From Euglena gracilis (Eukaryota; Euglenida; Euglenophyceae; Euglenales), in NCBI GenBank assembly GCA_039621445.1, contig CP154956.1, positions 88,418,482 to 88,482,481 on the forward strand: a stretch of DNA of 64,000 bases, given 5' to 3'. Shown piece after piece: positions 1 to 12,927 of this stretch (positions within the stretch are counted from its first letter, which is position 1; each line of letters begins with the position of its first letter). Below the pieces are notes generated by a model that searched no databases, was not told the DNA's origin, and was given only the letters and a program-made list of their open reading frames with translations. The translations under genes were made by a program, and so were the position numbers.

Positions 1-1389
1 GGTCGGGCTAACAATTATTTGACCCCCTCCCAGAGCAGCACCATCGTCTTTCAAATTATCTGAAACGTGATATTTCCCGACAACATGTAACGCATGGAAT
101 AGCAAGGAATAAAATAGATCCGGGTTGACTTGTTTCAGAACGGTGTCAGGGCGATGCTTTTGGGGCGGCTTTTCTCCCATTAATACCGCCCCTTGAGGAC
201 CACCCTTAGGCTAAAGAGCCCGGCCAATGGCCGGCCCCTCGAACGGGGGCCAAATTTGAGCAGAGTTGAGAAACACATTTTTTTGAATGTTTAGGGCTGA
301 TGGGCGACGGTCATAGGATGCCAGAGTTTTTTTTTGCCCGAATTTCGCCCTATTTTCCTATTTTCCTGACATTTTCCCTGTGGATTTTGCCTTGAATGTG
401 TTGGAACGGGAATATATTCTTTTTTGCTTGAGGACCGCCCAAATTTAATGGTTCACCCTGCAGACAGAGAAACACGCCTGAAATGCATGTAATCCACGTG
501 TGTGTATTGCATGTGTGTGGATTTTTGAATTTTATCATCTTTTACTCCATGTGTTCACCCCAGTAGTTTACAATATTCCTCGGACGGTGACAACATCCTC
601 TTCGGGGGGTTGTCGATTTCTAACCATATTGAATCAAAGTTCTGTGGACGGGATGCTGGCTTCACACTCCCTAACGTCAGTCTCGTCATTGATTGCGGTG
701 TGGAGCAGACAAGTTCTAGTGATTCCCTCTCAGGGTGACGCAAGTTTGTCAACTTTTCTTTTTGCTGATTAATTCCTATGAATCTCTTTTTATGTCTTGG
801 AGAAGCCTGAGGTGAAAAGGTAAGAGCCATGAGTCTCAGGAGTTTTATATGGCAACAATGTTCTCTGCGACAAAAGAAAATTTACAGATCATTTTAAGTT
901 CAAATGGATAGTAATAATTTTTTGAAACATAAGTTTTTAATAGATAAAAAAATTGTATTTTATATGGAATATATCCATGTAATTATATACAATTTTATTT
1001 AATTCAAATAAATTACAATTTTGATTTAATACAAATTTAGGTTCAAAGTGGCAAATTTTTGGTCAGGCATTTTGCCGAACAGATTTCAACAAACTCGGAA
1101 AGTGAAACCAAACATTCCCGATTTTCCAATGTTTTTCAAACGACATTGCCAGCTCGACTTCATGTTGAACCATTTGAAGCCTTTTTGATAAAATTGACGA
1201 AGTACCCTTGATAAACTCATTGACGAAAGAATCATCAGATGGAAATTGGTTTTTTTCAGGGCACCAGTTGTTCTATTTGTGTCATATCCATTTTGGGGGA
1301 CGTTCTCAAGGCTTGGAGGAGGCACATGTTTGTGAGTAATGATGAAAAAAGACCCGCCGACACCGGCCACGCCCGCCCCCTGGTCCCAG
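1..1389. other. Left edge, probably intron of the helicase gene
   Basis: No convincing exon is visible. The stretch is mixed sequence with T-runs and an AT-rich block at about 880-1070. The helicase exon begins at 1390 with motif VI, so motifs I-V should lie to the left of the window. Short open frames here look like chance frames. Confidence 0.4.
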
Positions 1390-1531
1390 CGGGCCGGCGT
1401 GGCCCGCCTGGTGGCGCAGTGGTGCTCCCGCTCGTCGCTGCAGCAGCGGGCGGGGCGGGCAGGGCGCACGGGGCCCGGCCGGTGCATCCGCCTCTTCCCC
1501 CGGCCGGAGCCCCACACCAGCGGGTGGCATG
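1390..1531 (+). CDS. DEAH/DExH-box RNA helicase, exon with motif VI
   Basis: The frame reads RAGVARLVAQW, then QQRAGRAGRTGPGRCIRLF. QRAGRAGRTGPG is motif VI of the DEAH/RHA superfamily 2 helicases; its arginines contact ATP in RecA domain 2. The preceding LVAQWCSRSS fits the usual segment just before motif VI. The exon starts after the acceptor at 1388-1389 (cccag). I end it at the GT at 1532 because that gives phase 1 and joins in frame to the next exon at 4788. Motifs I, II (DEAH), III and IV lie outside the window. Third codon positions are strongly G or C. The family call is secure; the subfamily (DHX29/36/57-like) is not determined. Confidence 0.85.
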
Positions 1532-1648
1532 GTCACCCCCCGCTCGCGAAGGGAGTGTGGAGTGTGTCTTGGTTGGCACATTTAATTAAGTACGCTCCAA
1601 AGGAAAAAAGGTACGCCGTCTGCGGGATTCTTGTTGGCAACGTTGCAA

Positions 1649-1699
1649 ACAATGATTATTGTGTGATTTCTGCTGAAGAAATCCCACAATAATCATTGT
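1649..1699. repeat. Hairpin, 23-bp arms, 5-nt loop
   Basis: The arms 1649-1671 and 1677-1699 are reverse complements with one mismatch around the loop GCTGA. It lies in an intron just behind the motif VI exon. It could be a decayed foldback element; no flanking duplication was seen. Confidence 0.8.
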
Positions 1700-2573
1700 C
1701 ACAGAAATCAGTGACATTTTGATTTCTTGCCTTTTTGTCTCCATCCACCGTCCTCGCTGATCTGTCCTCGTAGAAATCTCATTGAACTACTGAATTCCCA
1801 TCAAGATTTTTCTTTTGGATGGTGATTGCCCACATGTTTGCCCACAATTGCCTGGTAGCCTGGGGGACGGGTCCACCCCCCCCCCAGGATATTGTCATCT
1901 CCAGGTGATTTTCCTGTAACCTCTGTTTCCGCTAACCTGTCTTTTGTCGGAGCATTTCACCTTTCTCTTGCAACACATGATACGGGGTATCAATCAACCC
2001 ACCCACAGTTTCCTGGGGGGGGTCAGGTTAGAAATAAAGAAAATTGACATCTTTTGACCCCCATCCAATTCAAAAATCCAAAAGTGCACTTTTTTCACAT
2101 GTTTGCACTCAAAAGCTGGATAAAAAAATGTAAGCATTTTTTTTAACTTGGTAAAAGTGAAAATGAAAATATGAAAATTCTCAAAGCAAACAAGTGACAG
2201 GTCAGCAGGTGTGTTGGTAGGCATGAATACAAACGTGCCCAAATGTGCACACAACTTTCTATCTCTGTGTGTTTTGTCTGTGTGTTTGCATATGTGCGTG
2301 CATGCATGCGTGTGTGCGAGCACGTGCGCACACGCATGTGCGTGTGCTTTTGCCTGCCTGCTAGCCTGTCTGTCTATCTCCAGACAGACAGACAGACTTC
2401 CATCCATCTTTTTGAATCAAGGTGCAGCTCTGTCACAGAGCCAAATATGATGAGCTGAACGTTCACAATCAGGTCCAATGTTTTTTCGGCAATTTTTTTG
2501 TCATAAACAACGTTTTAAAGTTTAAAGGGTTTTAAGTCACTTTTCCACTTTTTCTTTGGCAATCTTGGCATTT

Positions 2574-2812
2574 GTGGGCCCCACAAGGGGCCCCGAAAGT
2601 GAAACGTGGGGGCATTTTTGGGATGGGTTAGGGTCGCAATTTTAGGCCAGAATTTAGGCAAAATATCTCAGCCCAAATGACAAAATTTAGGCCCAGGAGT
2701 TAGGCCTAACTTCAGGCCTTTAAAAAACGGCCGAAAATTTGGACCAAAATTATGACCTTAAATATAAATTGTCACCCACGTTTTTATTGTGGGACCCCGC
2801 AGGTCCCCGGAG
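2574..2812. repeat. Possible foldback element with GC-rich palindromic ends
   Basis: The left end holds the palindrome GGGCCCCACAAGGGGCCC and the right end holds GGGACCCCGCAGGTCCC. Just inside lie AACGTGGGGG and its near-complement CCCACGTT. The interior is rich in TTAGGC and TTAGGCC. The boundaries are approximate. Confidence 0.35.
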
Positions 2813-4146
2813 TTTAAGGCCGTTTTCCCTCTTTATTTGATTTTGTTTTCCAAATTGGCCCAGATGCTGCTTTGTACATTTTTTTTATGTTTTGAAAAAT
2901 GTTTCAAAAATGTGATAAACGTTCCCCTATTTGCCCCCCCCCCCAATTTACGACAGCCTAATCGGCAACTGTGGGGGGGTTTCATTTACCAAGAAAAATC
3001 GTCCAGTGAGCCAACAATAATTATGTGCAGAGCGTCCAATTGGGGGGGGGGGCGGGGAGGTAACCCTCCCCTCTGTTCCCACCTCCCAATTGGCAGGAAT
3101 CGAGGGTTGGTAAAACAGGTGGCAGGGGGACACGCTACTTACTAAAACATGATTTGCTTGAATCGTTGCAGGATGAGTTTTTTTTCCTTTTGAATATTTG
3201 GGCCCTTCCAGCAGAAATTTGTACAGTCCAGCTTGTTTTAAAGTTCTTTGAGATATTATATTTTGGCCAAAAAGGCATTTGAAGTTTTAGTTAATACGCC
3301 AAAAAATTAGGGCCTGACCGCGACCATTCCGACTTTTTCTCACAGCCGTTGTCCAGCACCTACCTCTCCGCTCATATCTTGGCGTCAAGACTGAACGATG
3401 GCTCAGCGGGGTCTCTGCCGCATGGAACCCGAGGTCCATTTTTTTTCCAGTGTTGATCAATTTCAATGATTTCTGGCTGTTTTTGCCAAATGGCCGTGCA
3501 GGTGTGGTCTGTGGGCGCGCGCATCTTGGTTGGTGACTGCACACACCGCGTTAGGTTTGACAAACATACATCCCGTGCTGACGAATGGAACTGGGCCCAT
3601 GCGTCTGTCGTTACCGTTGCATAAACCCCCACTTTAAAAAACCCCATCCATTTATGCCATCCACGCCCAAGGTTGCTGTGTTGCCTTCACCCCGGTGCAA
3701 GTTTGCACAGCAACTTGCATTTTGTTGCGGTGTCACCCTGACGATAGGGCCGATTGAAAATTAAACTCCACTCCTGCGGCTGCAATCACTCGGCGAATCG
3801 TGCGGACGAAATTCGAAGCGGTTCAGGGCTTGGGTCATTTTTTCACAGTCCAGACAAAGTTGACGGGAACAAAAAATGATGGGGAAAAAACTATTGGGTA
3901 TTTAGGTGTTTTCCCATGTTTTGTTTCCCGTCATTTTTGTCCGAACTGTATGGTCAGGAGCAGAAGGCGAGGAGCCGGTGCTGGTGGCGCCGCCCCGGCA
4001 CACTCTCCCCTGGGCTCCACTGCATTACTTGCCCAGTTTAGTCAGTCATTTCGTCCCAAAGGTTTCTTCTTCGGCCGACACTCCCCCTTTAGTGTTTGTT
4101 TGTACCGGCTGGAATTGGGAGGGGTGTGCACACGAACGCATAGACC

Positions 4147-4359
<213 letters not shown>

Positions 4360-4535
4360 TCCGCATGTATGCACTCAGCTTCAACGGTTTCACAGAAATG
4401 CTTCACATGAGGTTTAAAATGCCGATGTGTGCGGATAACCGCCTTGGTGCGAAGGGATGGTCGTGCGTGTGGATTCCCGCGTAAGCCGGCTGATCATGTG
4501 TGCGCGGATTCCCGTGTACTGCGTGTGCGTGTGCT

Positions 4536-4757
4536 GTAGTATAGTATAGTATAGTATAGTATAGTATAGTATAGTATAGTATAGTATAGTATAGTATAGT
4601 ATAGTATAGTATAGTATAGTATAGTATAGTATAGTATAGTATAGTATAGTATAGTATAATATAGTATAGTTTTATATAGTATAGTATAGTATAGTATAGT
4701 ATAGTATAGTATAGTATAGTATAGTATAGTATAGTATAGTATAGTATAGTATAGTAT
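4536..4757. repeat. (TAGTA)n pentanucleotide array, about 220 bp
   Basis: About 44 nearly perfect units ending roughly 30 bp before the next helicase exon. Confidence 0.97.
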
Positions 4758-4787
4758 GCTGGGTGATAGGATGGATAGATCACCAAG

Positions 4788-4960
4788 GGGCGGGTATCCC
4801 GGAGACCCCGGCCCCAACCGCAGAGGATGTGCTGCAGCGGCTGATCTACCCGCCTCCCCCGCGGCTGTTCGCAGAGGTACGGCAGCAACTGTTGGACTGC
4901 GGCGCCCTGCTGGACAACCCCTCTGACCACGGGGGCTCTTCTTTTAGGGACTCCGCCCTC
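4788..4960 (+). CDS. DEAH helicase, exon after motif VI (winged helix to HA2)
   Basis: After the acceptor at 4786-4787 the frame reads GIPETPAPTAEDVLQRLIYP, then PPPRLFAEVRQQLLDCGALL. This is the family pattern PEI..t.L..v.L....PP...l..a...L...GAL that links RecA2 to the winged-helix/HA2 region. Two nucleotides complete the split glycine codon from the previous exon. The 3' end is uncertain: homology runs to about 4925, and I place the end before the GT at 4961. Confidence 0.75.
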
Positions 4961-5272
4961 GTGTTTGACACCAGGACCTCACCTGTACCTGTTTTAGGTC
5001 TGGGCTTTTTTGGGGCCTTTTTTTATGACCTGGCATGTCTTGAGAATGCCATTCGCAAATGAAACTTGTTGCAAATGGCTGACAAACTTGCTAAATTGCA
5101 AAACTCATTGATAAGATTTGATATCTAAAGCTTTTCATGACCATTTATTCAAAAAGCTCGCAGTGCCCTAATCTTTCTTTTCTGTGGTGTGTGCCTTTAA
5201 ATTCTTTTAAATTCTCATTTGGCCAGACAAGTCACCACCATTGCTGAAAAAAATCAGGCCCCCTCTTCCCCC

Positions 5273-5392
5273 CAGGGGTTTTCTTAAGCCAGTGATGACC
5301 CTGCCAGCCAGCCAGCCAGTACCTTTTTTTCCAGCCAGCACCTCCCAGCCGGGCTGCGGAGCCCCCCCGCTGGGTCCTTGAGAAAACCGCTG
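5273..5392. mobile_element. CAGG..CCGCTG insert, candidate short nonconventional intron
   Basis: The left end is CAGGGGTTTTCTTAAGCCAG and the right end is CCTTGAGAAAACCGCTG, a near-complementary inverted pair. The flanking octamers cttccccc and ctttccaa agree at 5 of 8 positions, so it is an old copy. The body carries GCCAGCCAGCCAG repeats also found in related inserts at 42932, 44287 and 57446. The helicase frame resumes at 5398, five bases after the terminal CTG. Confidence 0.5.
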
Positions 5393-5397
5393 CTTTC

Positions 5398-5527
5398 CAA
5401 TGACTCGGGACGGGATTTGGTCCGCCGTGCCCTTGGGGGCATCACCGTGACTGCCTTGGGGCAGGTGATGCTGAAGCTGCCGTTTGGGCAAGAGATGTGC
5501 CGCCCACAGCGTCAAAGCCCGCAGCCT
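5398..5527 (+). CDS. DEAH helicase, HA2 exon (first part)
   Basis: The frame reads SGRDLVRRALGGITVTALGQ, then VMLKLPFGQEMCR. ITVTALGQVMLKLP matches the helicase-associated domain consensus 'lT.lG..m..LP'. The start is set by the five-base rule after the insert at 5273-5392. The end is placed at a GT (5528) that keeps phase with the exon at 7206. About 12-15 residues between GALL in the previous exon and this one are not firmly assigned. Confidence 0.65.
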
Positions 5528-6210
5528 GTTAACGTCCAGGCGCGCATTTTGATGGATGGAGATGCTGACTAGGTGTATGTTTTATCTCTGGTTCTTCGCT
5601 ACAACAGAGTTATGACAACAGAAGAAGCACGGGGAAAACAATGCGTAGTTTGGCTGCAGATCTGTTATATCTTCGCATTTCACGTCTGAAGTTTTCATCC
5701 AGGGTTGTGGTGATTTAAAATGAATCATGCGATGAATATGCGACCTAGAATGCCAAATTGCACATTTCTGAAACGAGAATTGCACCTATCATGGATTTTG
5801 ATGGTATTCAATATAGATATTACAAATTTCAATTTTGCACCCAAATTTTTCGAAATATTTTAACATTGACTACAAAAATAGGGTGTGTAAAATAACATTC
5901 ATTATGGTAGCTCAATTTGGGGGGGAGTTATGGTCGAAAGCAAAGTAAAGAAAAACAACTCCAGAGAAATGACAAGGCAAAAAATTAAGAATAACTAGTG
6001 ACCATTTGTTGTGTGTTTTCTGACCTGAGATGATTCAGTAGGCATGCGCTAAATCATTTATCGCTAAGCCAAAGCAACAAATACAATGAAGAAAACCAAC
6101 ATCAGTAAACAGGAAATTGGACGGACTAGCAATCCGACATTGGTAAAAAAATCATGTAAAACTTGCACGAAAATATGTATTTTGTCGGCTAATCCCATCT
6201 GGGTCGGGTG

Positions 6211-7076
6211 CAGGGCGCAGCTTAAGGGGAACTTGACCCCAGGGTTCGATATAAGGAGGGCGTACATGGTTTAGGTGGGGGGGGGTGTCCCCCCCCCCCC
6301 CCCCCCCCCTCCTGGCCCGCAGGGGGGGGTCCGGACCACCCCCCCCCCCCACCTGCAAGGGGGGTCCGGACCGACCCTCGGGGGCAAAAATTGACCCCCC
6401 CCAAAAAGGGTCAATTTTTTCCTCCGGCGCTTCGCGCCGAAAATTTTTTGCATTTTTGGCACATTTTTGCCCAAAAAGTGCCCAAAATGGCACTTTTGGT
6501 CGTTTTGGGGGGTCAAAAATTTTCGGCCCGGCGCTTCGCGCCGGGCCAAAAATTCGGCCACCCTGACCGCGCACCTGTTTAGGTGGGGGGGGGTGTCCCC
6601 CCCCGCCCCCCCCCCCCCTCCTGGCCCGCAGGGGGGGGATCCGGACCACCCCCCCCCACCTGTCCTTATATCGAACCCTGCTTGACCCCCCCGGGGGGGG
6701 GTCCAGCCAGCAAGCAGCCTGGACCCAGCCCTGGACCCCCCCTCAACGAAATTATTCATTTCCAGCTACCGGGCGGCTGGACAGTAATGGATTTTTCGCT
6801 TTCGGGCGTCAAAAAGGGCAAAAATGGGTCAAAAATGGGCGAAAATGGGTCAGATTTGGGCTGGCCAGGAGAAATTTGGGTTAGAAAATCGTTTTTTTTT
6901 TCGCACGATTGGCAGTTTTTTTTGGACATTTTTGCAGTTTCGATTTTTTTTGGTACCCGGTTTGACCGCAGCTCGGGGCGAGCTCCAGCCCGGGACCCCC
7001 AGCGGTTTTTCCAACCAGCCCAAATTTTCCACCCCCTTGAGCTGGACCCCCCCGGGGGGTATAAAAAAAAGCCCTA
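6211..7076. mobile_element. CAGG-type element hosting a nested MITE
   Basis: The left end is CAGGGCGCAGCTTAAGG and the right end is AAAAAAAAGCCCTA. The flanking octamers gtcgggtg (6203-6210) and gccaggtg (7077-7084) agree at 6 of 8 positions. The interior carries the GTCCAGCCAGCA..GCAGCC motif of the other CAGG inserts. The right terminus has drifted from CCTG to CCTA, so the boundary is moderate. Confidence 0.45.
6240..6680. mobile_element. hAT-like MITE, copy 1 (18-bp terminal inverted repeat)
   Basis: It begins CAGGGTTCGATATAAGGA and ends with the exact reverse complement. The octamer cttgaccc is repeated perfectly on both sides (6232-6239 and 6681-6688). CA.GG-type ends with an 8-bp TSD are the hallmark of the hAT superfamily. 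Both arms carry TTTAGGTGGGG..CCTGGCCCGCAGGGG as a long direct repeat. The centre has AAAGTGCCCAAAATGGCACTTT and two GGCGCTTCGCGCC hairpins. It has no coding capacity. Confidence 0.93.
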
Positions 7077-7205
7077 GCCAGGTGGGGACCCCCCCTACCC
7101 CTGGGTGTTTTTAAAAAGAAGCTTAAAGCAGACAGTCTAGATTGTCAATTTAGTGTTCATTGGGCTTGGTAACTGGGCTTATGGGCTTAGAGGGCTGGGC
7201 TTGAG

Positions 7206-7305
7206 GGTCTGTGCCGGCAGCTGCTGTGGCTTGGGGGCGTCTGGGGCTGCATGGCCGACGCGGTGGTGTTGACCGCCGCACAGCTGTCCGGGTCCACTGC
7301 CAACT
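7206..7305 (+). CDS. DEAH helicase, HA2 exon (GCMADAVVLTAAQLS)
   Basis: The frame reads GLCRQLLWLGGVWGCMADAV, then VLTAAQLSGSTAN. This is the HA2 signature 'r.LLlG..fGC...a..iAA.LS...P', so it follows the LP-motif exon as expected. The acceptor is ttgag at 7204-7205 and the donor is GTAGTG at 7306. It supplies the helical bundle packing against the RecA domains. Confidence 0.75.
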
Positions 7306-8972
<1,667 letters not shown>

Positions 8973-9228
8973 GCGATGGCCCGGTCCACCGCTGCCCGAT
9001 ACGCGTTGGACCGTGGGTACTACTCCGAGCTTTTGCGCAGTCGCTTGGTTCCGTCCGTTCTTTTCTCTCACACTCAGTCAGCCCAGCTCTGTGGCACCCA
9101 TACATGGTACCCATATGATACCCAGGCAGGGCAGAATGGGAATCGGCCAAACAGCCAGGGTGGTGGGTGGGGGTTGACCCCCCCCACCAGGCCTTCCCGT
9201 TCTGCCCTGTCCCCAGGAAACAGGGCAG
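8973..9228 (+). CDS. DEAH helicase, ratchet-region exon split by an 83-bp insert
   Basis: The frame reads AMARSTAARYALDRGYYSEL, then continues through SRLVPSVLFSHTQSAQLCGT and HTWYPYDTQ. ARxxF....G.YSDLL fits the segment before the helicase ratchet domain. Codon order continues across the CAGG..CCTG insert at 9127-9209 to ETGQ and the donor GTCAGT at 9229. The end is phase 0 and matches the next exon. The true 5' boundary may lie further left; the acceptor used is gcgag at 8971-8972. Confidence 0.5.
9127..9209. mobile_element. 83-bp CAGG..CCTG insert inside the exon
   Basis: The ends CAGGGCAGAATGGGAA and CTTCCCGTTCTGCCCTG are inverted repeats of about 16 bp. The flanking octamers tacccagg and tccccagg agree at 7 of 8. 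Removing the element and one octamer leaves the frame open into a GT donor. It is the shortest insert of this class in the window. Confidence 0.75.
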
Positions 9229-9796
9229 GTCAGTGAGCACAGGCTGCAGAGGACTGGAGACTGTTCCCGGGGGGAGGGTTGGTATGCCAAAGCCTTATTA
9301 TTGCTTAAGCTGTGGTCCGACCCCACCTCGGGGAAAGTGACTGACTGGTTTTCCAGACCCCCCCCCCCCTGGGGTTCGAGGGTTTTGGCCAAAATCCATC
9401 GATTATTCACTATTTTGGAGTGTTGATTAAGGTTTCTTCGTGGGGGTGGGGCATTTTCATTTTTTGGGTCAAACCAACTCCCCTTCATCCGCCCAGCCAA
9501 CCAGCAAGGGGCAATCCATTGAGCCCAGCAGCTGATGGGAATGCTGCGCAACCTGTACGTGGAGTAGTGGCTTCTTTTTAACTTGGACCGGGTTGGTCTG
9601 CCGCACCTCTTCAGGGGGGGTTGGGGGTCTTGGGATGGAGGCCCGTGCGTGGGTTTCGGCGTGAAGTGCCAAAGGTGTTTTGGGAAATGCCCATAATTAG
9701 ACGGCCCGATTTTTGGGGTTCCCCTGGGAGCGTCCCACACTGGGCCGGGTGGGTGGGGGTCACCCCTCCGGGGTCTTACAAAGAAGCCTAATGGAG

Positions 9797-9910
9797 TGGT
9801 GGCACTGGAAGCGGGAGCGGCCTGAGTCGCAGAACACGCTAGTCAACGTCTTCTCCGCTAAATTCGCCCTCAGCCCCCGTCTGATGCTTGGCTTTCTGAG
9901 GCAGTCCAGG
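9797..9910 (+). CDS. DEAH helicase, ratchet exon (WWHWKRERPES..SPRLM)
   Basis: The frame reads WWHWKRERPESQNTLVNVFS, then AKFALSPRLMLGFLRQSR. The family consensus is 'af..W...........fC.e.fLs...l..i..lR.QL'; the usual cysteine position is a valine or serine here. The acceptor is atggag at 9795-9796 and the donor is GTTGCC at 9911, phase 0 at both ends. Just upstream, GGTCTTACAAAGAAGCCTA resembles the right end of a CAGG insert, so the 5' junction might be nonconventional instead. Confidence 0.65.
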
Positions 9911-10488
9911 GTTGCCAGTGCCCGGATCTGCACCACGGACCAGAAGCTGCAATTTGCATTGGAATGTTTTCGTTTTGACATTTTCATTTGGTGCAATGCA
10001 ATGCATTTGAACCAGAAAGTTAAACTCCCGCATCTCAAACCCTAAATGCTTTAAAATATTATCTGGTTGGTGATGTTGCAATGTTGCCCTGCCCTCAGTG
10101 GAGTCGATTGCGCTCCGTATGCAGACAATCTGTTTTCAGGCTTTCCCTTTTCGCCTGGGGAAATAAACTGGGTGGAGGTCAATCCCCTCAACGCCCCCAC
10201 CATTGTTATGGTGTGTGGAAGGGATACCCCCCAATCCTTCCTGTTTTCCAAGCTGGCTGATTTTTAGGTCAAAATTTCTGCTCGGTGGCTTCGGCACCGA
10301 ATTTTCTCTTTGAGCTTGTTCCTTGGGGTGCGTTCCGGGACAGTCCTCGCAGCCACATGCAGGCTGGGTGCTTCCCATACGAAGGTTCTGTGACACGGAA
10401 GCATTCTACATACGTGTACATATATACATATATCCCCCACAGACATATTCACTTTTATTCTTTTTCAGATTGATGTGCATATACACAC

Positions 10489-10567
<79 letters not shown>

Positions 10568-10656
10568 TCGATGGATGGATGGATGGATGGATGGATGGAT
10601 GGATGGATGGATGGATGGATAGATCGATGGATGGATGTACAGATAGATAGAGAGAT

Positions 10657-10687
<31 letters not shown>

Positions 10688-10782
10688 TAGGTAGGTAGGT
10701 AGGTAGGTAGGTAGGTAGGTAGGTAGGTAGGTAGGTAGGTAGGTAGGTAGGTAGGTAGGTAGGTAGGTAGGTAGGTTAGTAA

Positions 10783-10851
<69 letters not shown>

Positions 10852-11810
10852 TACCGTGTATTTTTGTCGGCTGATCTCCTTTTCGATATGCTTTGCAATT
10901 AAAAAAAAACGCGGTGCATCTTTTAGAGCAGGCTGTCTTTTTCATTATTTGGGAAAGCTTGCGGCCAACCAGAAGTCAGTCATTGGCCGGCAGCTACAAG
11001 AGCTGCATTGTGCCCCGGTTATGTTTTTTAGCCCATTCTTCAACGGTCACCAATTGGCGACGAAATGCTTTTTGTCCTTCCCCCCAGGGTCAGAAGATGA
11101 CAAAAATCAAAGCAAACCTGCCGATGACACTGCAAATTTTTTTTGTTTATTTTCTTTTTCTTCGTGTTTTCTTCATGGTCAATGTTGGCCCAAAGTGGCA
11201 GACCGGGGGGGGGGGCAGGACAGTAGATTGGGTGGTTTTCAGAAGAGTGGAAGTGGCATCACACCCCTTTATCAGGGTGGGGACCCCGTATGGTCCTCAC
11301 TGATCTGTTCTCTGGGAGTTTGTCTCTTACCACTTCGTCAGTTGGCCAGCTTTCAGAAATTTTAATTTTCCCGATAATTGAAGCTTTTTTGGAACATGAA
11401 CCAGTCGCCCTGCCGAGTCGTCCATCATAAATGGATTGTGGGTGGAAGTGTGCCATTGTGTGCGTGTGTGTGTGTGTGTGTTGTGTTGTGTGCGTGCATG
11501 TGAGTGCATGTCTGAATGTGTGAATGAGTGTATGTGCATGTTTGTGTGGTGTGTGTGTGTGTGTGTGGTATGTATATGTGTCTCTAGGTGTGTATGTGTG
11601 TGTGTGTGTGTTGTCTGTGTTTTTTTTGTATGTGTGTGTATTTGTGTGTGTGTGTGCAAGTGTGTGAATGTGTGTGTGTGCATGTGCGTATGTGTGTATG
11701 TGCATGTGTGGATGTGTGTGTACGTGTGCATGGGGGTTATGGAACCCCGTCAAACTGCCAGAAGTCAACTGAGAAAGCCCCCCTCCCTGGCCTGCCGACC
11801 CGGGCCACAG
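9911..11810 (+). other. Helicase intron with compound microsatellites
   Basis: It contains the 10490-10852 tetranucleotide block and a degenerate TG-rich stretch at 11455-11735. No exon was recognised between them. Confidence 0.5.
10490..10852. repeat. Compound tetranucleotide array
   Basis: Successive blocks are (ACAG)n to about 10567, (GATG)n to about 10638, (GGCA)n at 10660-10686, (GGTA)n to about 10778 and again (ACAG)n to 10852. The shifts between units look like stepwise single-base conversion of one tetranucleotide. Confidence 0.95.
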
Positions 11811-11878
11811 ACCCAGACCGCCGCCGCTGGCTCGGGCGTTCCCCCTTTCACGAGCCGTCCTGAGCTGTTGCGCTGCCT
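11811..11878 (+). CDS. DEAH helicase, small exon (SRPELLRCL)
   Basis: The frame reads TQTAAAGSGVPPFTSRPELL, then RCL. It starts in phase 0 after gccacag and ends in phase 2 before GTTGGT. The pattern 'n..ll...L.agl' after the ratchet fits. It joins in phase to the exon at 12644. The GC-rich codon usage matches its neighbours. Confidence 0.5.
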
Positions 11879-12479
11879 GTTGGTGTCGGTGCAGCACACG
11901 ACGCCTCGAACCACCTCCTTCCCCCCCCCCCCCCCAAATTCTGCGCCGCCCCCAAGGGGGTTGTCTGCAAGGCACCTTGACAGGGTGGTGGGAAAACACA
12001 AACGTGCATATTGTGCCGTTTTTTTTTCTTCGATTTTGCAAAATTTCCGCCTTTTTGTGGGTTTGTTTTTTTTTTTGCTTTTTTGTGCTTTTTTTCTCTG
12101 GCGATATTTGGATTTTTGCTGGAAAAAATTTTGACCACGAAAAATTCCTCGTTTTGGTCCCCGGTTTTAACCCGAGTGTACATTTTGTGTAGCTTTTTGA
12201 AAATGCTTGCCTTATTTTGTGTTTTTTTGAGTCGCGTTTTTTGAGGGTCCATGCTGTGTTTCCCCTGACCTCCGTCGACCCCCCTGAGGAATTTCGGGCG
12301 TTTGGGCCAAAGGAAGTGGGGAACCTTCCGAGGATTCCTATTTTCTTTGGACAAAATTCGATCAGCCGGACCAGGCAGGCTCGACAGGGGTTCGTACCAC
12401 AACCCCCTGGGGTTTTTGTTAATTTCAGAACGTCTGCCGAAGGTGTAATATACAGAATAGTTAATTATTGTTTATTCAT

Positions 12480-12560
12480 TAATATATGTATACATGCATA
12501 TATTATATATACATATATTAATGTATTATTATATTATATATATTATATATATAATATATA

Positions 12561-12604
<44 letters not shown>

Positions 12605-12642
12605 ATATTATATATATGTATTAATACTAATATTAATATACA
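12480..12642. repeat. AT-rich TA/TATATA tract
   Basis: A TA-dominated block that runs up to the splice acceptor at 12642-12643. Confidence 0.9.
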
Positions 12643-12643
12643 G

Positions 12644-12839
12644 AATAATTGTGTCAGTTCACTGGGACTGTGTCGCAGGCGTGGTGGCCGCGGCCCAGAA
12701 CCTCCTCGTTGCCACCGCGGGGGAAACGTCTCGCTGGATGAAAACGTTTATACAGCAGAGCGGCCTCGACGCCCAGCGCACCGTCTGCTTCAAGCTGGCG
12801 GAGCCGCACAGCCCCGCCGACCTCCGGGAGGCGCTGCGG
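12644..12839 (+). CDS. DEAH helicase C-terminal exon (VVAAAQNLLVATAGE)
   Basis: The frame reads IIVSVHWDCVAGVVAAAQNL, then LVATAGETSRWMKTFIQQSG and AEPHSPADLREALR. A one-nucleotide lead completes the split codon of the previous exon. The donor GTGGTT at 12840 leaves phase 0. I do not recognise a standard OB-fold motif, so this may be a lineage-specific C-terminal region or a diverged OB region. Confidence 0.6.
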
Positions 12840-12927
12840 GTGGTTTCCGCCGCCGCGGGCGTTGGCATAGGATGTGGGCATGCCAACCGGTTTCCCGAGC
12901 ACACACACGCACATACCGAGCACACAG

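Larger units (their letters stand above)
5528..7205 (+). other. Helicase intron with nested transposons
   Basis: No exon was recognised. The first 680 bp is AT-rich single-copy sequence. From 6211 it holds an element that itself contains a complete MITE (6240-6680). Confidence 0.5.

Noticed and set aside
6152-6759. Gly/Pro-rich frames on both strands (also 35425-36454 and 54395-55230)
   Set aside because: They lie within the hAT-like MITE, whose C and G runs keep frames open by chance.
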